This document shows, piece by piece, positions 10,224-18,799 of a stretch of DNA of 64,000 nucleotides; the first letter of the stretch is position 1, and the number at the start of each line of letters is the position of its first letter. Under the pieces are notes generated by a model. That model made no database searches. It was not told the DNA's origin and worked only from the letters and a program-made list of their open reading frames with translations. A program made the translations under genes and the position numbers. Origin of the DNA: Candidatus Omnitrophota bacterium (GTDB lineage: Bacteria > Omnitrophota > JACPQZ01); assembly GCA_016190205.1 (NCBI GenBank), contig JACPQZ010000048.1:18247-82246 (forward strand), read 5' to 3'.

Positions 10224-10958
10224 ATGCGTACTGCCAATCCTGCACTCAATGCCAATACGTTCGCCCATGTCCCCGCCGCAGCGTCCGGACAAGCCATGAC
10301 CATCCAAGGAACGGTCAACCGCTCATTTATCCTTTTGGCCATACTGGTGGTAACCGCCAATTGGGTCTGGGGGCGCGTAAGTGCCGGGATGGTGCCGCAG
10401 GGGCTTATCCTGGTAGGCGCCCTGGGCGGGTTTGTCGTAGCCCTCGTGACCGTTTTTAAGAAAGACTGGGCCACCGTCACTGCCCCTCTCTATGCGGCGC
10501 TTGAGGGTTTATTTGTAGGCGGCATTTCGGCCGTCTTTGAAGGGATGTACCCCGGCATTGTGATTCAGGCGGTGGGGCTCACCTTTGGAACCCTGGGTGC
10601 TCTCCTATTGGCTTACACGTCACGTTTGATCCCTGTGACGCAGAATTTCCGCTTAGGGATTGTGGCGGCGACGGGGGGGATCTGCCTTTTCTACATTGTG
10701 GCATGGATTATGAGCTTCTTCGGAGTACAGATGCCACTTCTACACGACAGCGGGCCTCTGGGGATTGGCTTGAGTGTCGTTATCGTCGTGATCGCGGCCC
10801 TAAACCTCGTACTCGATTTCGACTTTATTGAGCACGCCTCCGAGCGCGGGCTTCCGAAATACATGGAGTGGTACGCGGCGTTCGGGCTCATGGTGACCCT
10901 CATCTGGCTTTATATAGAGATATTGCGGCTTTTGTCCAAGGTGAGGAGCCGGCGGTGA
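10224..10958 (+). CDS. Bax inhibitor-1/YccA family membrane protein
   Basis: This protein of about 244 residues has seven predicted membrane helices after a polar N-terminus of about 30 residues. Family landmarks are the second-helix block APLYAALEGLFVGGISAVFE, the segment LNLVLDFDFIE, and the last loop LPKYMEWYAAFGLMVTLIWL followed by YIEILRLL. Bax1-like proteins act as pH-sensitive calcium leaks in the inner membrane; the bacterial role is not settled. ATG 10224 sits 6 bases after GGAG; ATG 10221, one codon upstream, is closer than usual. Confidence 0.87.
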   Translation: MRTANPALNANTFAHVPAAASGQAMTIQGTVNRSFILLAILVVTANWVWGRVSAGMVPQGLILVGALGGFVVALVTVFKKDWATVTAPLYAALEGLFVGGISAVFEGMYPGIVIQAVGLTFGTLGALLLAYTSRLIPVTQNFRLGIVAATGGICLFYIVAWIMSFFGVQMPLLHDSGPLGIGLSVVIVVIAALNLVLDFDFIEHASERGLPKYMEWYAAFGLMVTLIWLYIEILRLLSKVRSRR

Positions 10959-10976
10959 ACTTCGTCAAGTTACTTC

Positions 10977-11008
10977 GTTCGTGAATCGTGGATCGTGAAT
11001 CGTGAATC
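10977..11008. repeat. Heptamer array, GTGAATC family
   Basis: Four 7-bp units in phase occupy 10981..11008 (GTGAATC, GTGGATC, GTGAATC, GTGAATC), preceded by a degenerate unit. The fourth unit supplies the GTG start codon assigned to the peroxiredoxin gene. The same unit recurs at 24829 and 25988. Confidence 0.8.
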
Positions 11009-11472
11009 GCAAAGAAAATAAACCAGGAGTGGGTGATAAGGCGCCGGAGTTTAAGCTGGCTTCAACATCCGGCAGGATGGTGAGCCTTTCCGATTATAAG
11101 GATAAGGCCGTGATCCTCTATTTCTATCCCAAAGACTTTACTCCGGGCTGTACGCAGGAGGCGTGCGACTTTCGGGATGGCCATGCTGCCCTGAAGAAAA
11201 AGGGGGCCATCGTTTTGGGCGTAAGCCCCGACCCAGTTGAAAAGCATCAAGAGTTTGTGAAGGAATACCAACTGCCGTTTGAATTGCTCTCCGACCCCGA
11301 CCACACGGCGGCCAAGAATTTCGGTGTGTACGGCCAAAAGACCCTCTACGGCCGTACGTTCATGGGGGTTCAGCGCTCCACGTTTTGTATCGATCCCGAA
11401 GGAAAGGTCAAGGCCGTCTTTCCAAAAGTGAAGGTGGACGGACATGTCCAAGAGGTCCTCGACTGTCTATGA
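11002..11472 (+). CDS. bcp: Thioredoxin-dependent peroxiredoxin, Bcp type
   Basis: This enzyme reduces hydrogen peroxide and organic peroxides through a reactive cysteine. The 156 residues hold GDKAPEFKLASTSGRMVSLS at the start, then AVILYFYPKDFTPGCTQEAC, where the first Cys (TPGCT) is peroxidatic and the second five residues later is the resolving cysteine of the PrxQ subtype. The GTG start lies in the last unit of a heptamer array and has no Shine-Dalgarno sequence; a second GTG at 11029 is possible but is also poorly placed. The 3' end overlaps lhgO by 29 bases. Confidence 0.92.
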   Translation: MNRKENKPGVGDKAPEFKLASTSGRMVSLSDYKDKAVILYFYPKDFTPGCTQEACDFRDGHAALKKKGAIVLGVSPDPVEKHQEFVKEYQLPFELLSDPDHTAAKNFGVYGQKTLYGRTFMGVQRSTFCIDPEGKVKAVFPKVKVDGHVQEVLDCL

Positions 11473-12661
11473 CGTGGGCGTGGTGGGGGGCGGGATTATC
11501 GGTCTCGCCGCCGCTTATGTGCTTCTCAAGAGGCGCCCGGGACTAAAGCTCGTTCTTTTTGAAAAGGAAGCGAGGTTTGCCCAGCACCAGACGGGCCATA
11601 ACAGCGGGGTGATCCACTCCGGGATTTATTATAAACCCAGCTCGCTCAAGGCCCGGCTTGCGGTTCGGGGGGGAGCGCTCCTCACAGACTTTTGCGACCG
11701 CCATGGGATCCGTTACGTGCGCTGCGGCAAGGTTATTGTGGCGCGCGAGCCCCGGGAGGTCTCCTACCTCAAGGACCTCCACGAGCGCGCTGGTCAGAAC
11801 GCCATTCCCGATGTCTCCTTGATCAGCGCGGAGCGGCTCAAGGCGGTCGAGCCCGCTGTGCAGGGGATTATGGCGCTCTACCTGCCGCAGGTCGCCATTG
11901 TAGATTTCCGGGAGGTCGCGGCGGGACTCGCCCGGGAGATCGCGCGCGACGGGGGCGAGATCCTTGTGGGGGCGCGCCTGACGGGGCTTGGAAAAGGGGC
12001 CGCCTGGGTTTTTAAGACGGCGCGCGGCGAATATGAGGCGCGGTCATTGTTAAACTGTAGCGGTCTCCACGTGGACCGCATCGCCCGCATGGCGGGCGCA
12101 GACCCAAAGGCGCGCATCGTCCCTTTTCGTGGCGAATATTTTGTGCTGCCTCCAAACCGGGCCTCACTCGTCAACGGGCTCGTTTACCCTGTACCGGATC
12201 CAGAGCTTCCCTTTCTGGGCGTGCACTTTACCAAGACCCTGGACGGCGGCGTGCACGTGGGGCCGAACGCGGTCCTCTCCTTAAAGAGGGAGGGCTATAG
12301 CCGGGCGAGTTTTTCCCTCCGGGATACCGTTGAGCTTTTGAGTTACCGCGGTTTCTGGAAGATGGCGGCGCGGCACTGGGAGACAGGCCGAAACGAGCTC
12401 ACTCGCTCAATATGGAAGGGAAAGTTCCTAGAAGAGGCGCGCCGGCTGGTCCCGTCTCTAGAGCCCGGCGATCTTATCCCGGCGCCCGCCGGCGTTCGGG
12501 CACAGGCCGTAAACCGGGAGGGGGGGCTCGAGCAGGATTTCATTCTCGAAGAAGGGCGCAATAGCCTCCACGTCTTAAACGCCCCGTCTCCGGCTGCGAC
12601 TGCGTCCCTTGCCATCGGGGAGTACATCGCGGACCATTTTGGGGGAAACTATGATAGATAG
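11444..12661 (+). CDS. lhgO: L-2-hydroxyglutarate oxidase family FAD enzyme
   Basis: LhgO oxidises L-2-hydroxyglutarate to 2-oxoglutarate. The 405-residue protein has the FAD-binding loop DVGVVGGGIIGLAAAYVL, then EKEARFAQHQTGHNSGVIHS with GIYYKPSSLKA, a signature of the family. Near the C-terminus are PAGVRAQAVNREGG and LHVLNAPSPAATASLAIGEY. It removes a side product of central metabolism in known systems. The start lies inside the end of bcp, which suggests coupled translation. Confidence 0.93.
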   Translation: MSKRSSTVYDVGVVGGGIIGLAAAYVLLKRRPGLKLVLFEKEARFAQHQTGHNSGVIHSGIYYKPSSLKARLAVRGGALLTDFCDRHGIRYVRCGKVIVAREPREVSYLKDLHERAGQNAIPDVSLISAERLKAVEPAVQGIMALYLPQVAIVDFREVAAGLAREIARDGGEILVGARLTGLGKGAAWVFKTARGEYEARSLLNCSGLHVDRIARMAGADPKARIVPFRGEYFVLPPNRASLVNGLVYPVPDPELPFLGVHFTKTLDGGVHVGPNAVLSLKREGYSRASFSLRDTVELLSYRGFWKMAARHWETGRNELTRSIWKGKFLEEARRLVPSLEPGDLIPAPAGVRAQAVNREGGLEQDFILEEGRNSLHVLNAPSPAATASLAIGEYIADHFGGNYDR

Positions 12662-12785
12662 AAACCAGAGACCAGTAACCAGTTACCAGATAGATTCCAG
12701 AAACCAGATACCAGAAAGTTGCCATGCGAGCTGGTCTCTGGTATCTGGTCTCTTCTGGTTTCTGGTAACTGGTATCTGGTTACTT
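12661..12785. repeat. Heptamer array, ACCAG family, in inverted halves
   Basis: Left half: units such as AACCAGA, GACCAGT, AACCAGT, TACCAGA in 7-bp phase (12661..12717). Right half: the complementary pattern with CTGGTTTCTGGTAACTGG (12727..12785). The halves can fold into a long imperfect hairpin. The same family is found at 48713..48957. This fills the whole 155-bp gap between lhgO and the tautomerase gene. Confidence 0.85.
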
Positions 12786-12816
12786 ATTCAAAGTCAGGAA
12801 TCTAGGCGGTGAGAGC

Positions 12817-13017
12817 ATGCCATACGTCAATATCAAAATCGCCAAGGGAAACGTAACGCAAGACCAGAAGGCCCGCCTCATTCAGGGCGCCACCCGGCTT
12901 TTGAAGGACGTTCTGGATAAGGATCCCAAGTCAACTTATGTTGTTATAGATGAGGTAGATACGGATAATTGGGGGGTAGGTGGAGATAGTTTGACGGCCA
13001 TTCGCAGCAGGCGCTAA
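12817..13017 (+). CDS. 4-oxalocrotonate tautomerase family protein
   Basis: This 66-residue protein begins M-P-Y-V-N-I-K-I; after removal of Met, Pro1 is the catalytic base of this superfamily. The stretch DPKSTYVVIDEVDTDNWGVG with GGDSLTAIRSRR is typical of the small tautomerases. Such enzymes tautomerise 2-hydroxymuconate-type acids, but the natural substrate here cannot be read from the sequence. It starts with ATG at 12817 after GGTGAGAG. Confidence 0.88.
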   Translation: MPYVNIKIAKGNVTQDQKARLIQGATRLLKDVLDKDPKSTYVVIDEVDTDNWGVGGDSLTAIRSRR

Positions 13018-13087
13018 TTTTATGGTACAATTAATTCTTAGTCATTAAACTAAGTGATAATAGGTAAAAGTTAAAGGAGGAAAGGTC

Positions 13088-14293
13088 ATGAGATACCAAG
13101 CCATTCTTTTGAGTTTCATCTTCTTTGTGGCATTTGGGGTTGCGTCGGCAGGGGCCCAGGATTTACCCGAGGTCGCTGTGGAGCGCTCCGAAGCCCTCTG
13201 CGGGACGGACCCAAATCTAGGGCACATCCTGAAGGAGGTCCACCGGGCGATCGGCGAGCACCGTTTGCAGACGACCGGTTCGGCCGAAATCGTTGTGTCG
13301 GGTACCCTGAATGTGGATATCGGGGATATTGCGGTCTTGGAAGATCGGGGAGACCTTGTGACCTCCGTACTTTTTGTGGGAAGGGGAAAACCGAGGCCCG
13401 GGTATGTAACCGATACGACCGAGATCGTACAGCGTTTTTACAGCACCCACTCCGATAGCTACGATACGGTTATCATCTTTGTCGGCTCCACTTTTTCAGC
13501 CCAGGTGGAACCTGAAAGCGGATTTGCCTTTTCCCAGGGAGTGCGAAACGATGTCCTGGGGATCGGTCTCCCGATTTATAATGACACGGCCCTCTTTGGG
13601 CTTTCCACCGCCCAACTTAAAAACTTCGTCAACATGAATGATTTGGGTGAATACACAGGACCCACGTCGAATGTGTCAGCCGGCTCCAGCAATATCACAG
13701 GGGTCGAAATCTTAGGGCAGGAGGTCGAGCACCGTTGGGGGGCTTTTGTGAACACAAGTGTCGCCGATATCTTGGGCCGCGGCGATGCGCATTGGAGCTT
13801 CTTCCTGAATAGCGATGACGATCCGACCACGGGTCCAGGAGCCTCGGTAATGGAAGGAAATGGCTGGGTGGATAATGGAGACGGTAGTTTTACCACCACC
13901 CGTCCCTTTGACAGCTTTTTTGAGTTGGATGAGTACATCATGGGCCTGCGAGGGGCTGCTGGAGTTGGCCCCATGCTCTTTGTGAAGCAGGCAAAGGGTA
14001 AGAAGGGGGGAGTGGGTGAATCCAATCTTCCAGCAGAGGGGGTTACCGTCACGGGCACCGCTCGTACCGTCACCATTGGGGACGTGATCGCGGCCAATGG
14101 CGCGCGCATTCCGGAGTTTGACAATCCCGTCTCGAATCTTGCGTTCATTTTAGTGGTCCCCGATGATGGGAGCGCTTCAACAGTAACTGCTCCCGACACG
14201 GATCTTACCGAGACCAACCAGTTCCGAACGGAGTTTGAGGCATTCTACTCGACACAAACGGACGGACTGGGATCGGTCACAACCAATCTTTAG
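13088..14293 (+). CDS. Secreted protein of unknown function with QEVEHRW motif
   Basis: This 401-residue protein has a signal peptide (AILLSFIFFVAFGVASAGAQ). The rest is exported and not recognised by me at the domain level. A motif GVEILGQEVEHRWGAFV lies near residue 205 to 221 with E212 and H215. It is reminiscent of the zinc-binding helix of gluzincin peptidases (H-E-x-x-H), but the first histidine is Q, so catalysis is doubtful. Proteins with GQExxHRW and a following acidic region occur in several environmental phyla. A strong AAGGAGG ribosome binding site (13074..13080) precedes the ATG. Confidence 0.75.
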   Translation: MRYQAILLSFIFFVAFGVASAGAQDLPEVAVERSEALCGTDPNLGHILKEVHRAIGEHRLQTTGSAEIVVSGTLNVDIGDIAVLEDRGDLVTSVLFVGRGKPRPGYVTDTTEIVQRFYSTHSDSYDTVIIFVGSTFSAQVEPESGFAFSQGVRNDVLGIGLPIYNDTALFGLSTAQLKNFVNMNDLGEYTGPTSNVSAGSSNITGVEILGQEVEHRWGAFVNTSVADILGRGDAHWSFFLNSDDDPTTGPGASVMEGNGWVDNGDGSFTTTRPFDSFFELDEYIMGLRGAAGVGPMLFVKQAKGKKGGVGESNLPAEGVTVTGTARTVTIGDVIAANGARIPEFDNPVSNLAFILVVPDDGSASTVTAPDTDLTETNQFRTEFEAFYSTQTDGLGSVTTNL

Positions 14294-14341
14294 GGCGGGC
14301 CGAAACAGGACTTCACCCAACTGCTTTTTGACGAATCGGTC

Positions 14342-15097
14342 ATGAAATTTGTCTCCTGGAATGTAAACGGCATCCGCTCGATTCTCACGAAGGGATTTCT
14401 CACTTTCGTCAGGGAATCCGACCCGGATGTCCTATGTGTCCAGGAAACCAGGGCTGTCGAGGACGAGGCGGGTCTAAAGCTCGAGGGTTACCATGCCTTT
14501 TGGAACCCGGCGCAGAAAAAGGGTTATGCCGGCACGGCCGTTTTTTCGAAGGTAAAACCCCTGGCCGTGACCCGTGGTTTAGGTGTACTCGAGCACGACG
14601 GCGAGGGGCGGGTTATCACCCTGGAGTTTAAAGATTTTTTCCTCGTCAACGTATACACCCCGAATTCCCAGAGGGGGCTCACACGCCTCAAGTACCGGAC
14701 CGGGGAATGGGACGTGGATTTTTTGAAATATGTGAAGACCCTCGAGCGAAAAAAGCCCGTGGTCTTTTGCGGCGATCTCAACGTGGCGCACAAGGAGATT
14801 GACCTCGCGCGCCCCAAGGACAACCGCCGGAACGCGGGGTTTACTGATGAGGAGCGGGCAAGTTTCGACGCCATCGTTCGGAGCGGTTTCCTGGATGCCT
14901 TCCGGGAGTTTGAAAAAGGCGGCGGCCATTATACCTGGTGGAGCTATATGAACGGGGCCCGAGAAAGGAACATCGGGTGGCGCATCGATTATTTTTTAAT
15001 CTCTCCCGCCCTAAAGCACCGACTGAGAAGCTCCGCGATCCATCCCGAAGTGGGGGGATCCGATCACTGCCCGGTCGCCATGGTGATGGGCTCGTGA
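14342..15097 (+). CDS. xth: Exodeoxyribonuclease III (AP endonuclease)
   Basis: This DNA repair enzyme cuts at abasic sites and removes 3'-blocking groups. The 251 residues show every family block: MKFVSWNVNGIRSI, VLCVQETR with the metal-binding Glu, VNVYTPNSQRGL, VVFCGDLNVAHKEIDLA, and the C-terminal GGSDHCPVAMVM with the catalytic Asp-His pair. It starts at ATG 14342 and its stop overlaps the next gene by four bases (GTGA). Confidence 0.95.
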   Translation: MKFVSWNVNGIRSILTKGFLTFVRESDPDVLCVQETRAVEDEAGLKLEGYHAFWNPAQKKGYAGTAVFSKVKPLAVTRGLGVLEHDGEGRVITLEFKDFFLVNVYTPNSQRGLTRLKYRTGEWDVDFLKYVKTLERKKPVVFCGDLNVAHKEIDLARPKDNRRNAGFTDEERASFDAIVRSGFLDAFREFEKGGGHYTWWSYMNGARERNIGWRIDYFLISPALKHRLRSSAIHPEVGGSDHCPVAMVMGS

Positions 15098-15624
15098 CCG
15101 AGATCGAAGTCAAGATCCTCGAGATAGACCGAAGGCCCATCGAGAAGAAACTCATCGAATGGGGCGCCCGGAAGCAATTCGACGGGCGTCTCCGCAATCT
15201 CTTTTTCGACTTTGCCGATGGCTCCGTGCGAAAAGACAAGGGTGTGATTCGTCTCCGGACCAAGGGCGAGCGTACCGTCTTCGCCTTTAAAAAAATCCTG
15301 GGTCAAAAGAAAGCCAAGGTTTGCAAAGAAATCGAGGTGGAGGTCTCTGATTTTAAGGCCATGCAGGAGATCCTAGCCGGCATGGGGCTTAAAGCCTGGT
15401 CTAATATGTTGAAACACCGCACCTCCTACCGCCTCCCTCACGCCCAGTTTGAATTCGATCGCTACCTCGGTCAATATTCCCATATCCCGGAATTCCTTGA
15501 AATCGAAGCCGAGAATGAAGCCCTCATCTGGAACTACGCCCGGCGGCTTGGGTTTCGGAAGGAGCAGATCCTCCCCTGGTCCACGTTTGAGCTCGTCAAA
15601 CACTATGCCAAGTTAGGACGATGA
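15094..15624 (+). CDS. CYTH-domain protein (class IV adenylate cyclase-like)
   Basis: This 176-residue protein has the CYTH signature E-x-E-x-K as EIEVKI at the N-terminus, then VIRLRTKGERTVFAFKK with alternating basic residues and EFLEIEAENEALI near the end. CYTH proteins form an eight-stranded tunnel that binds triphosphates; members include class IV adenylate cyclases and thiamine or inorganic triphosphatases. The C-terminal block is closer to the class IV cyclase subgroup. GTG at 15094 overlaps the xth stop, giving the expected family N-terminus. Confidence 0.82.
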   Translation: MTEIEVKILEIDRRPIEKKLIEWGARKQFDGRLRNLFFDFADGSVRKDKGVIRLRTKGERTVFAFKKILGQKKAKVCKEIEVEVSDFKAMQEILAGMGLKAWSNMLKHRTSYRLPHAQFEFDRYLGQYSHIPEFLEIEAENEALIWNYARRLGFRKEQILPWSTFELVKHYAKLGR

Positions 15625-15699
15625 ACGTAGTATACATGTACTGCAAGGACTCCCACCAATAAGTATCGTAACATATTCCAATGCATATAGTTATAAAAC

Positions 15700-15728
15700 T
15701 GGATTATTTTAGTCCGATTTGATATAAT
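15700..15728 (+). promoter_or_regulatory. Promoter and candidate Rrf2 operator of the suf operon
   Basis: A perfect TATAAT lies at 15723..15728. The -35 region (TGGATT at 15700..15705, 17-base spacer) is weak. It overlaps an imperfect inverted repeat GGATTATTTTAGTCC (15701..15715). Rrf2-family sites often have the form GGACTAA..TTAGTCC, so this may be the site at which the downstream regulator controls its own operon. Confidence 0.6.
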
Positions 15729-15734
15729 TAATGT

Positions 15735-15777
15735 GCAGACACCCTTGTGTGTCTGGCAGACACACAAGGGTGTCTGC
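15735..15777. repeat. Perfect 43-bp palindrome
   Basis: Arms 15735..15755 and 15757..15777 are 21-bp perfect reverse complements around a single central G. The core is GCAGACACCC and GGGTGTCTGC. It lies between the promoter and the ATG of the rrf2 gene, so it would fold in the 5' leader of the suf mRNA. A shorter relative (CAGACAC with GTGTCTG) is found at 45168..45187. Confidence 0.95.
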
Positions 15778-15790
15778 GCCGAGGCAAGCT

Positions 15791-16234
15791 ATGCGCTTTA
15801 CGACTAAGACGGAATATGGGTTGGTATGCCTGGTCTATTTGGCCAAACGGCCCTTGGGTCAGATGGTCACGGTACGGGATGTGGCCAGTGACGAGCACTA
15901 TTCCCCTGCCTTTGCTGAAAAGATTTTTCAGAGGCTCCGCTCAGCCAAGATCGTGACCTCGCATCAGGGTAAGCAGGGAGGATATACGCTCGCGCGGCCT
16001 CCCGCAGAGATTACGTTAAGGGAAATAATAGAGGCCCTGGATGGCGAGACGTTTAAAGTTTTTTGTGAGCCACGCACCAGGGAAACGATTGTCTGCACGC
16101 ACTTTTCCACGGATATGTGTCTCGTAAGTCCCGTATGGATGAGAACGAAAGAGGTCCTGGACCACTTTTTCGGTTCGATCTCTTTGGAGATGCTGGCAAA
16201 TGGAAAATACGGATCCGATCGCGCTTCGGCCTGA
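15791..16234 (+). CDS. Rrf2-family iron-sulfur regulator
   Basis: This 147-residue winged-helix repressor starts MRFTTKTEYGLVCLVYLA, typical of IscR/Rrf2 proteins. The recognition region is YSPAFAEKIFQRLRSAKIV, followed by GKQGGYTLARPPAEITLREI. Three cysteines in the C-terminal loop (FCEPRTRETIVC, then TDMCLV) could bind a [2Fe-2S] cluster, with spacings of 11 and 8 instead of the usual tighter set. As the first gene of the suf operon it likely senses cluster supply. ATG 15791 follows GAGGC; an upstream frame through the palindrome is not credible. Confidence 0.9.
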   Translation: MRFTTKTEYGLVCLVYLAKRPLGQMVTVRDVASDEHYSPAFAEKIFQRLRSAKIVTSHQGKQGGYTLARPPAEITLREIIEALDGETFKVFCEPRTRETIVCTHFSTDMCLVSPVWMRTKEVLDHFFGSISLEMLANGKYGSDRASA

Positions 16235-17366
16235 ACGGGCGGACGCGAGCCCCCGCCCCGAGGCCCAGATTAGGTTTGTCATCCCCGTGGCGAGCGGGAA
16301 GTGCGGGGTAGGGAAATCCACTGTGAGTGCCAACCTGGCCTTCGCCCTGGCCAAAAGGGGGTTCCGTGTGGGGCTTATGGATGCAGATGTGTACGGTCCC
16401 AGCATCCCGACCCTCATGGGGACAGAGGGTCAGCCCACAAAGGCTGAAAGCGGTAAGATCCGGCCTCTTACGCGGGGGCCGATCAAGATCATTTCGACAG
16501 CCTTTTTTATTCCGAGGGGCGAGGCGGTCATCTGGCGCGGCCCCATGCTTCATAAAATGATCGGCGATTTTTTGAACCAGGTGGATTGGGGAAGCCTGGA
16601 TTATTTGATCACGGATCTCCCCCCGGGAACTGGAGACGTGCAAATCAGCCTTTGTCAGAAGATCCGTTTGACCGGGGCCGTTATTGTATCGACCCCGCAG
16701 GACCTCGCCTTTCATGTCGCCGAAAAAGCGATTTCGATGTTTAAAAAACTCCAGACCCCGATACTCGGAATCATAGAAAACATGAGCGGCTATGCGTGCT
16801 CGCACTGCGGCCATGTGGAAGAAATATTCGGCCGGGGCGGCGCCAGAAAGCATGCTGAAGAGGCTGGGATCGAGTTTTTGGGCGAGATACCGCTTTCTAC
16901 GGACATTCGTATCACCTCGGATTCAGGCAAACCTATTGTCGAGGAGAAGCCGGATTCCACAGCGGCCAAGGCATTCTTTGCAATTGCCGACAGGCTCGTG
17001 GCGGCCGTGGAAGCCCGGGAGCAAGCCGGCGGCCAAGGTGCGGGGCCGGGACTTAAGGCGGTCACCCAGCCCGCTAAGGCAGAAATCAGGATGGAATGGA
17101 CCGACGGACACGTGAGCCTGTTTAAGGCCTATGACCTGCGCCTCGCCTGTCCCTGCGCCGCGTGCGTGGATGAACGGACGGGCGAGATGAGGATAAATCC
17201 TGCCCAGATCTCAAAGGAGGTCTACCCTGTGAAGTTTGAGCGGGTGGGGAGCTATGGCCTGGGCTTCCGCTGGAGCGACGGCCATTCTACGGGAATCTAC
17301 ACCCATGCCCGGCTGCGCGCGCTGTGTTCGTGCGCAGACTGTCAAAAGAGAAGGATGTCGAAATGA
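16200..17366 (+). CDS. Mrp/ApbC iron-sulfur carrier ATPase fused to DUF971
   Basis: Residues about 20 to 275 are a Mrp/NBP35-type P-loop ATPase that carries and delivers [4Fe-4S] clusters. The deviant Walker motif is GKCGVGKST, with both lysines but a Cys where nearly all homologues have Gly. [16 protein letters not shown] and [10 protein letters not shown] are present. The C-x2-C pair in [14 protein letters not shown] would bind the bridging cluster. Residues about 295 to 388 are a DUF971/GBBH-like N-terminal domain with two added cysteine groups, CPCAAC and CSCADC. It overlaps rrf2 by 35 bases and sufB by four. Confidence 0.9.
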   Translation: MENTDPIALRPERADASPRPEAQIRFVIPVASGKCGVGKSTVSANLAFALAKRGFRVGLMDADVYGPSIPTLMGTEGQPTKAESGKIRPLTRGPIKIISTAFFIPRGEAVIWRGPMLHKMIGDFLNQVDWGSLDYLITDLPPGTGDVQISLCQKIRLTGAVIVSTPQDLAFHVAEKAISMFKKLQTPILGIIENMSGYACSHCGHVEEIFGRGGARKHAEEAGIEFLGEIPLSTDIRITSDSGKPIVEEKPDSTAAKAFFAIADRLVAAVEAREQAGGQGAGPGLKAVTQPAKAEIRMEWTDGHVSLFKAYDLRLACPCAACVDERTGEMRINPAQISKEVYPVKFERVGSYGLGFRWSDGHSTGIYTHARLRALCSCADCQKRRMSK

Positions 17367-18799
17367 AGCCGGTAGAGCGTCTCGTCAACCAGGAGTATCA
17401 GTACGGGTTCGTTACGAACGTCGAGGCGGAGACTGCGCCCCGGGGCTTAAGCGAAGATATCATCCGTTTTATTTCCGACAAAAAGCACGAACCCTCCTTC
17501 ATGCTCGAATGGCGCTTGAGGGCCTACCGGCAGTGGCTCAAGATGAGCGAGCCCGCCTGGCCGAACGTGCTTTATCCCAAGATCGATTATAAGGACATTA
17601 TTTATTATTCCGCTCCTAAGAAGAGATCGGATGGCCCTAAGAGCTTGGAGGAGGTGGATCAGGAGATACTGGCCACCTACGAGAAGTTAGGCATTCCGCT
17701 CGAGGAGCAGAAGCGACTGGCGGGCGTTGCGGTGGACGCGGTCTTTGACAGCGTATCCGTGGCGACTACTTTTAAGGAAACGCTCGCGAAGGCAGGAGTC
17801 ATCTTTTGCTCGTTCAGCGAGGCGGTGGAAAAACACCCGGATTTGGTCAAGAAATACTTGGGTACGGTTGTCCCCCACACGGATAATTTTTATGCCTCCT
17901 TAAATTCCGCCGTCTTTAGCGACGGGTCGTTTGTGTACGTTCCCAACGGCGTGCGCTGTCCGATGGAGCTCTCCACGTATTTTAGGATCAATGCGGCCGA
18001 CACGGGCCAGTTTGAGCGCACCCTTATCATTGCCGATGAGGGTGCCTACGTGAGCTACCTGGAGGGTTGCACAGCCCCCTTGCGCGATAAGAATCAGCTG
18101 CATGCCGCGGTGGTCGAGCTCGTGGCGCTCGAGGGCGCGGAGATCAAGTATTCCACCGTGCAGAACTGGTATCCGGGGGATAAGGAAGGAAAGGGCGGCA
18201 TCTATAATTTCGTAACCAAGCGCGGCAAGTGCGCGGGCGCCAGTTCAAAGATCAGCTGGACGCAGGTCGAGACGGGCTCGGCCATTACCTGGAAATACCC
18301 GAGCGTGATCCTACAGGGCGATAACTCCGTGGGGGAATTTTACTCGGCGGCCTTGACCAATAACTATCAGCAGGCGGATACCGGCACCAAGATGATCCAC
18401 ATCGGGAAGAATACGCGCAGTACCATCATTTCCAAGGGGATCGCGGCCGGGCACGGGCGCAACACGTACCGGGGGCTCGTCAAGGTCATGCCGGGTGCCA
18501 CGGGGGCCCGCAACTACACGCAGTGCGATTCGCTCCTGATGGGTTCCCGGGCGAGCGCCAACACCTTTCCTTACATTGAAGTCAAGAACCGGACGGCGCA
18601 GGTCGAGCACGAGGCGACCACGTCCAAGATTGGGGAGGATCAGCTTTTCTACTGCATGGCCCGCGGCCTCTCGGGCGAGGACGCCGTGTCCATGATCGTG
18701 AACGGTTTTTGCAAGGAGGTATTTGGGCATCTGCCCATGGAATTTGCGGTGGAGGCTACGAAACTTTTGAACGTGAGTTTGGAGGGAAGCGTCGGATAA
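17363..18799 (+). CDS. sufB: SUF Fe-S scaffold protein SufB
   Basis: SufB, with SufC and SufD, forms the scaffold on which [4Fe-4S] clusters are built. The 478 residues match the family: [20 protein letters not shown] near the start, [20 protein letters not shown], then SYLEGCTAP and the beta-helix with [11 protein letters not shown]. Towards the end are [34 protein letters not shown] and [13 protein letters not shown] 17363 overlaps the mrp stop (ATGA), and a longer frame from 17324 is discarded. Confidence 0.97.
   Translation: MKPVERLVNQEYQYGFVTNVEAETAPRGLSEDIIRFISDKKHEPSFMLEWRLRAYRQWLKMSEPAWPNVLYPKIDYKDIIYYSAPKKRSDGPKSLEEVDQEILATYEKLGIPLEEQKRLAGVAVDAVFDSVSVATTFKETLAKAGVIFCSFSEAVEKHPDLVKKYLGTVVPHTDNFYASLNSAVFSDGSFVYVPNGVRCPMELSTYFRINAADTGQFERTLIIADEGAYVSYLEGCTAPLRDKNQLHAAVVELVALEGAEIKYSTVQNWYPGDKEGKGGIYNFVTKRGKCAGASSKISWTQVETGSAITWKYPSVILQGDNSVGEFYSAALTNNYQQADTGTKMIHIGKNTRSTIISKGIAAGHGRNTYRGLVKVMPGATGARNYTQCDSLLMGSRASANTFPYIEVKNRTAQVEHEATTSKIGEDQLFYCMARGLSGEDAVSMIVNGFCKEVFGHLPMEFAVEATKLLNVSLEGSVG

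Noticed and set aside
15731-15790. Upstream extension of the Rrf2 protein through the palindrome
   Set aside because: It would translate the palindrome into residues not found in the family, and the ATG at 15791 gives the exact conserved N-terminus.
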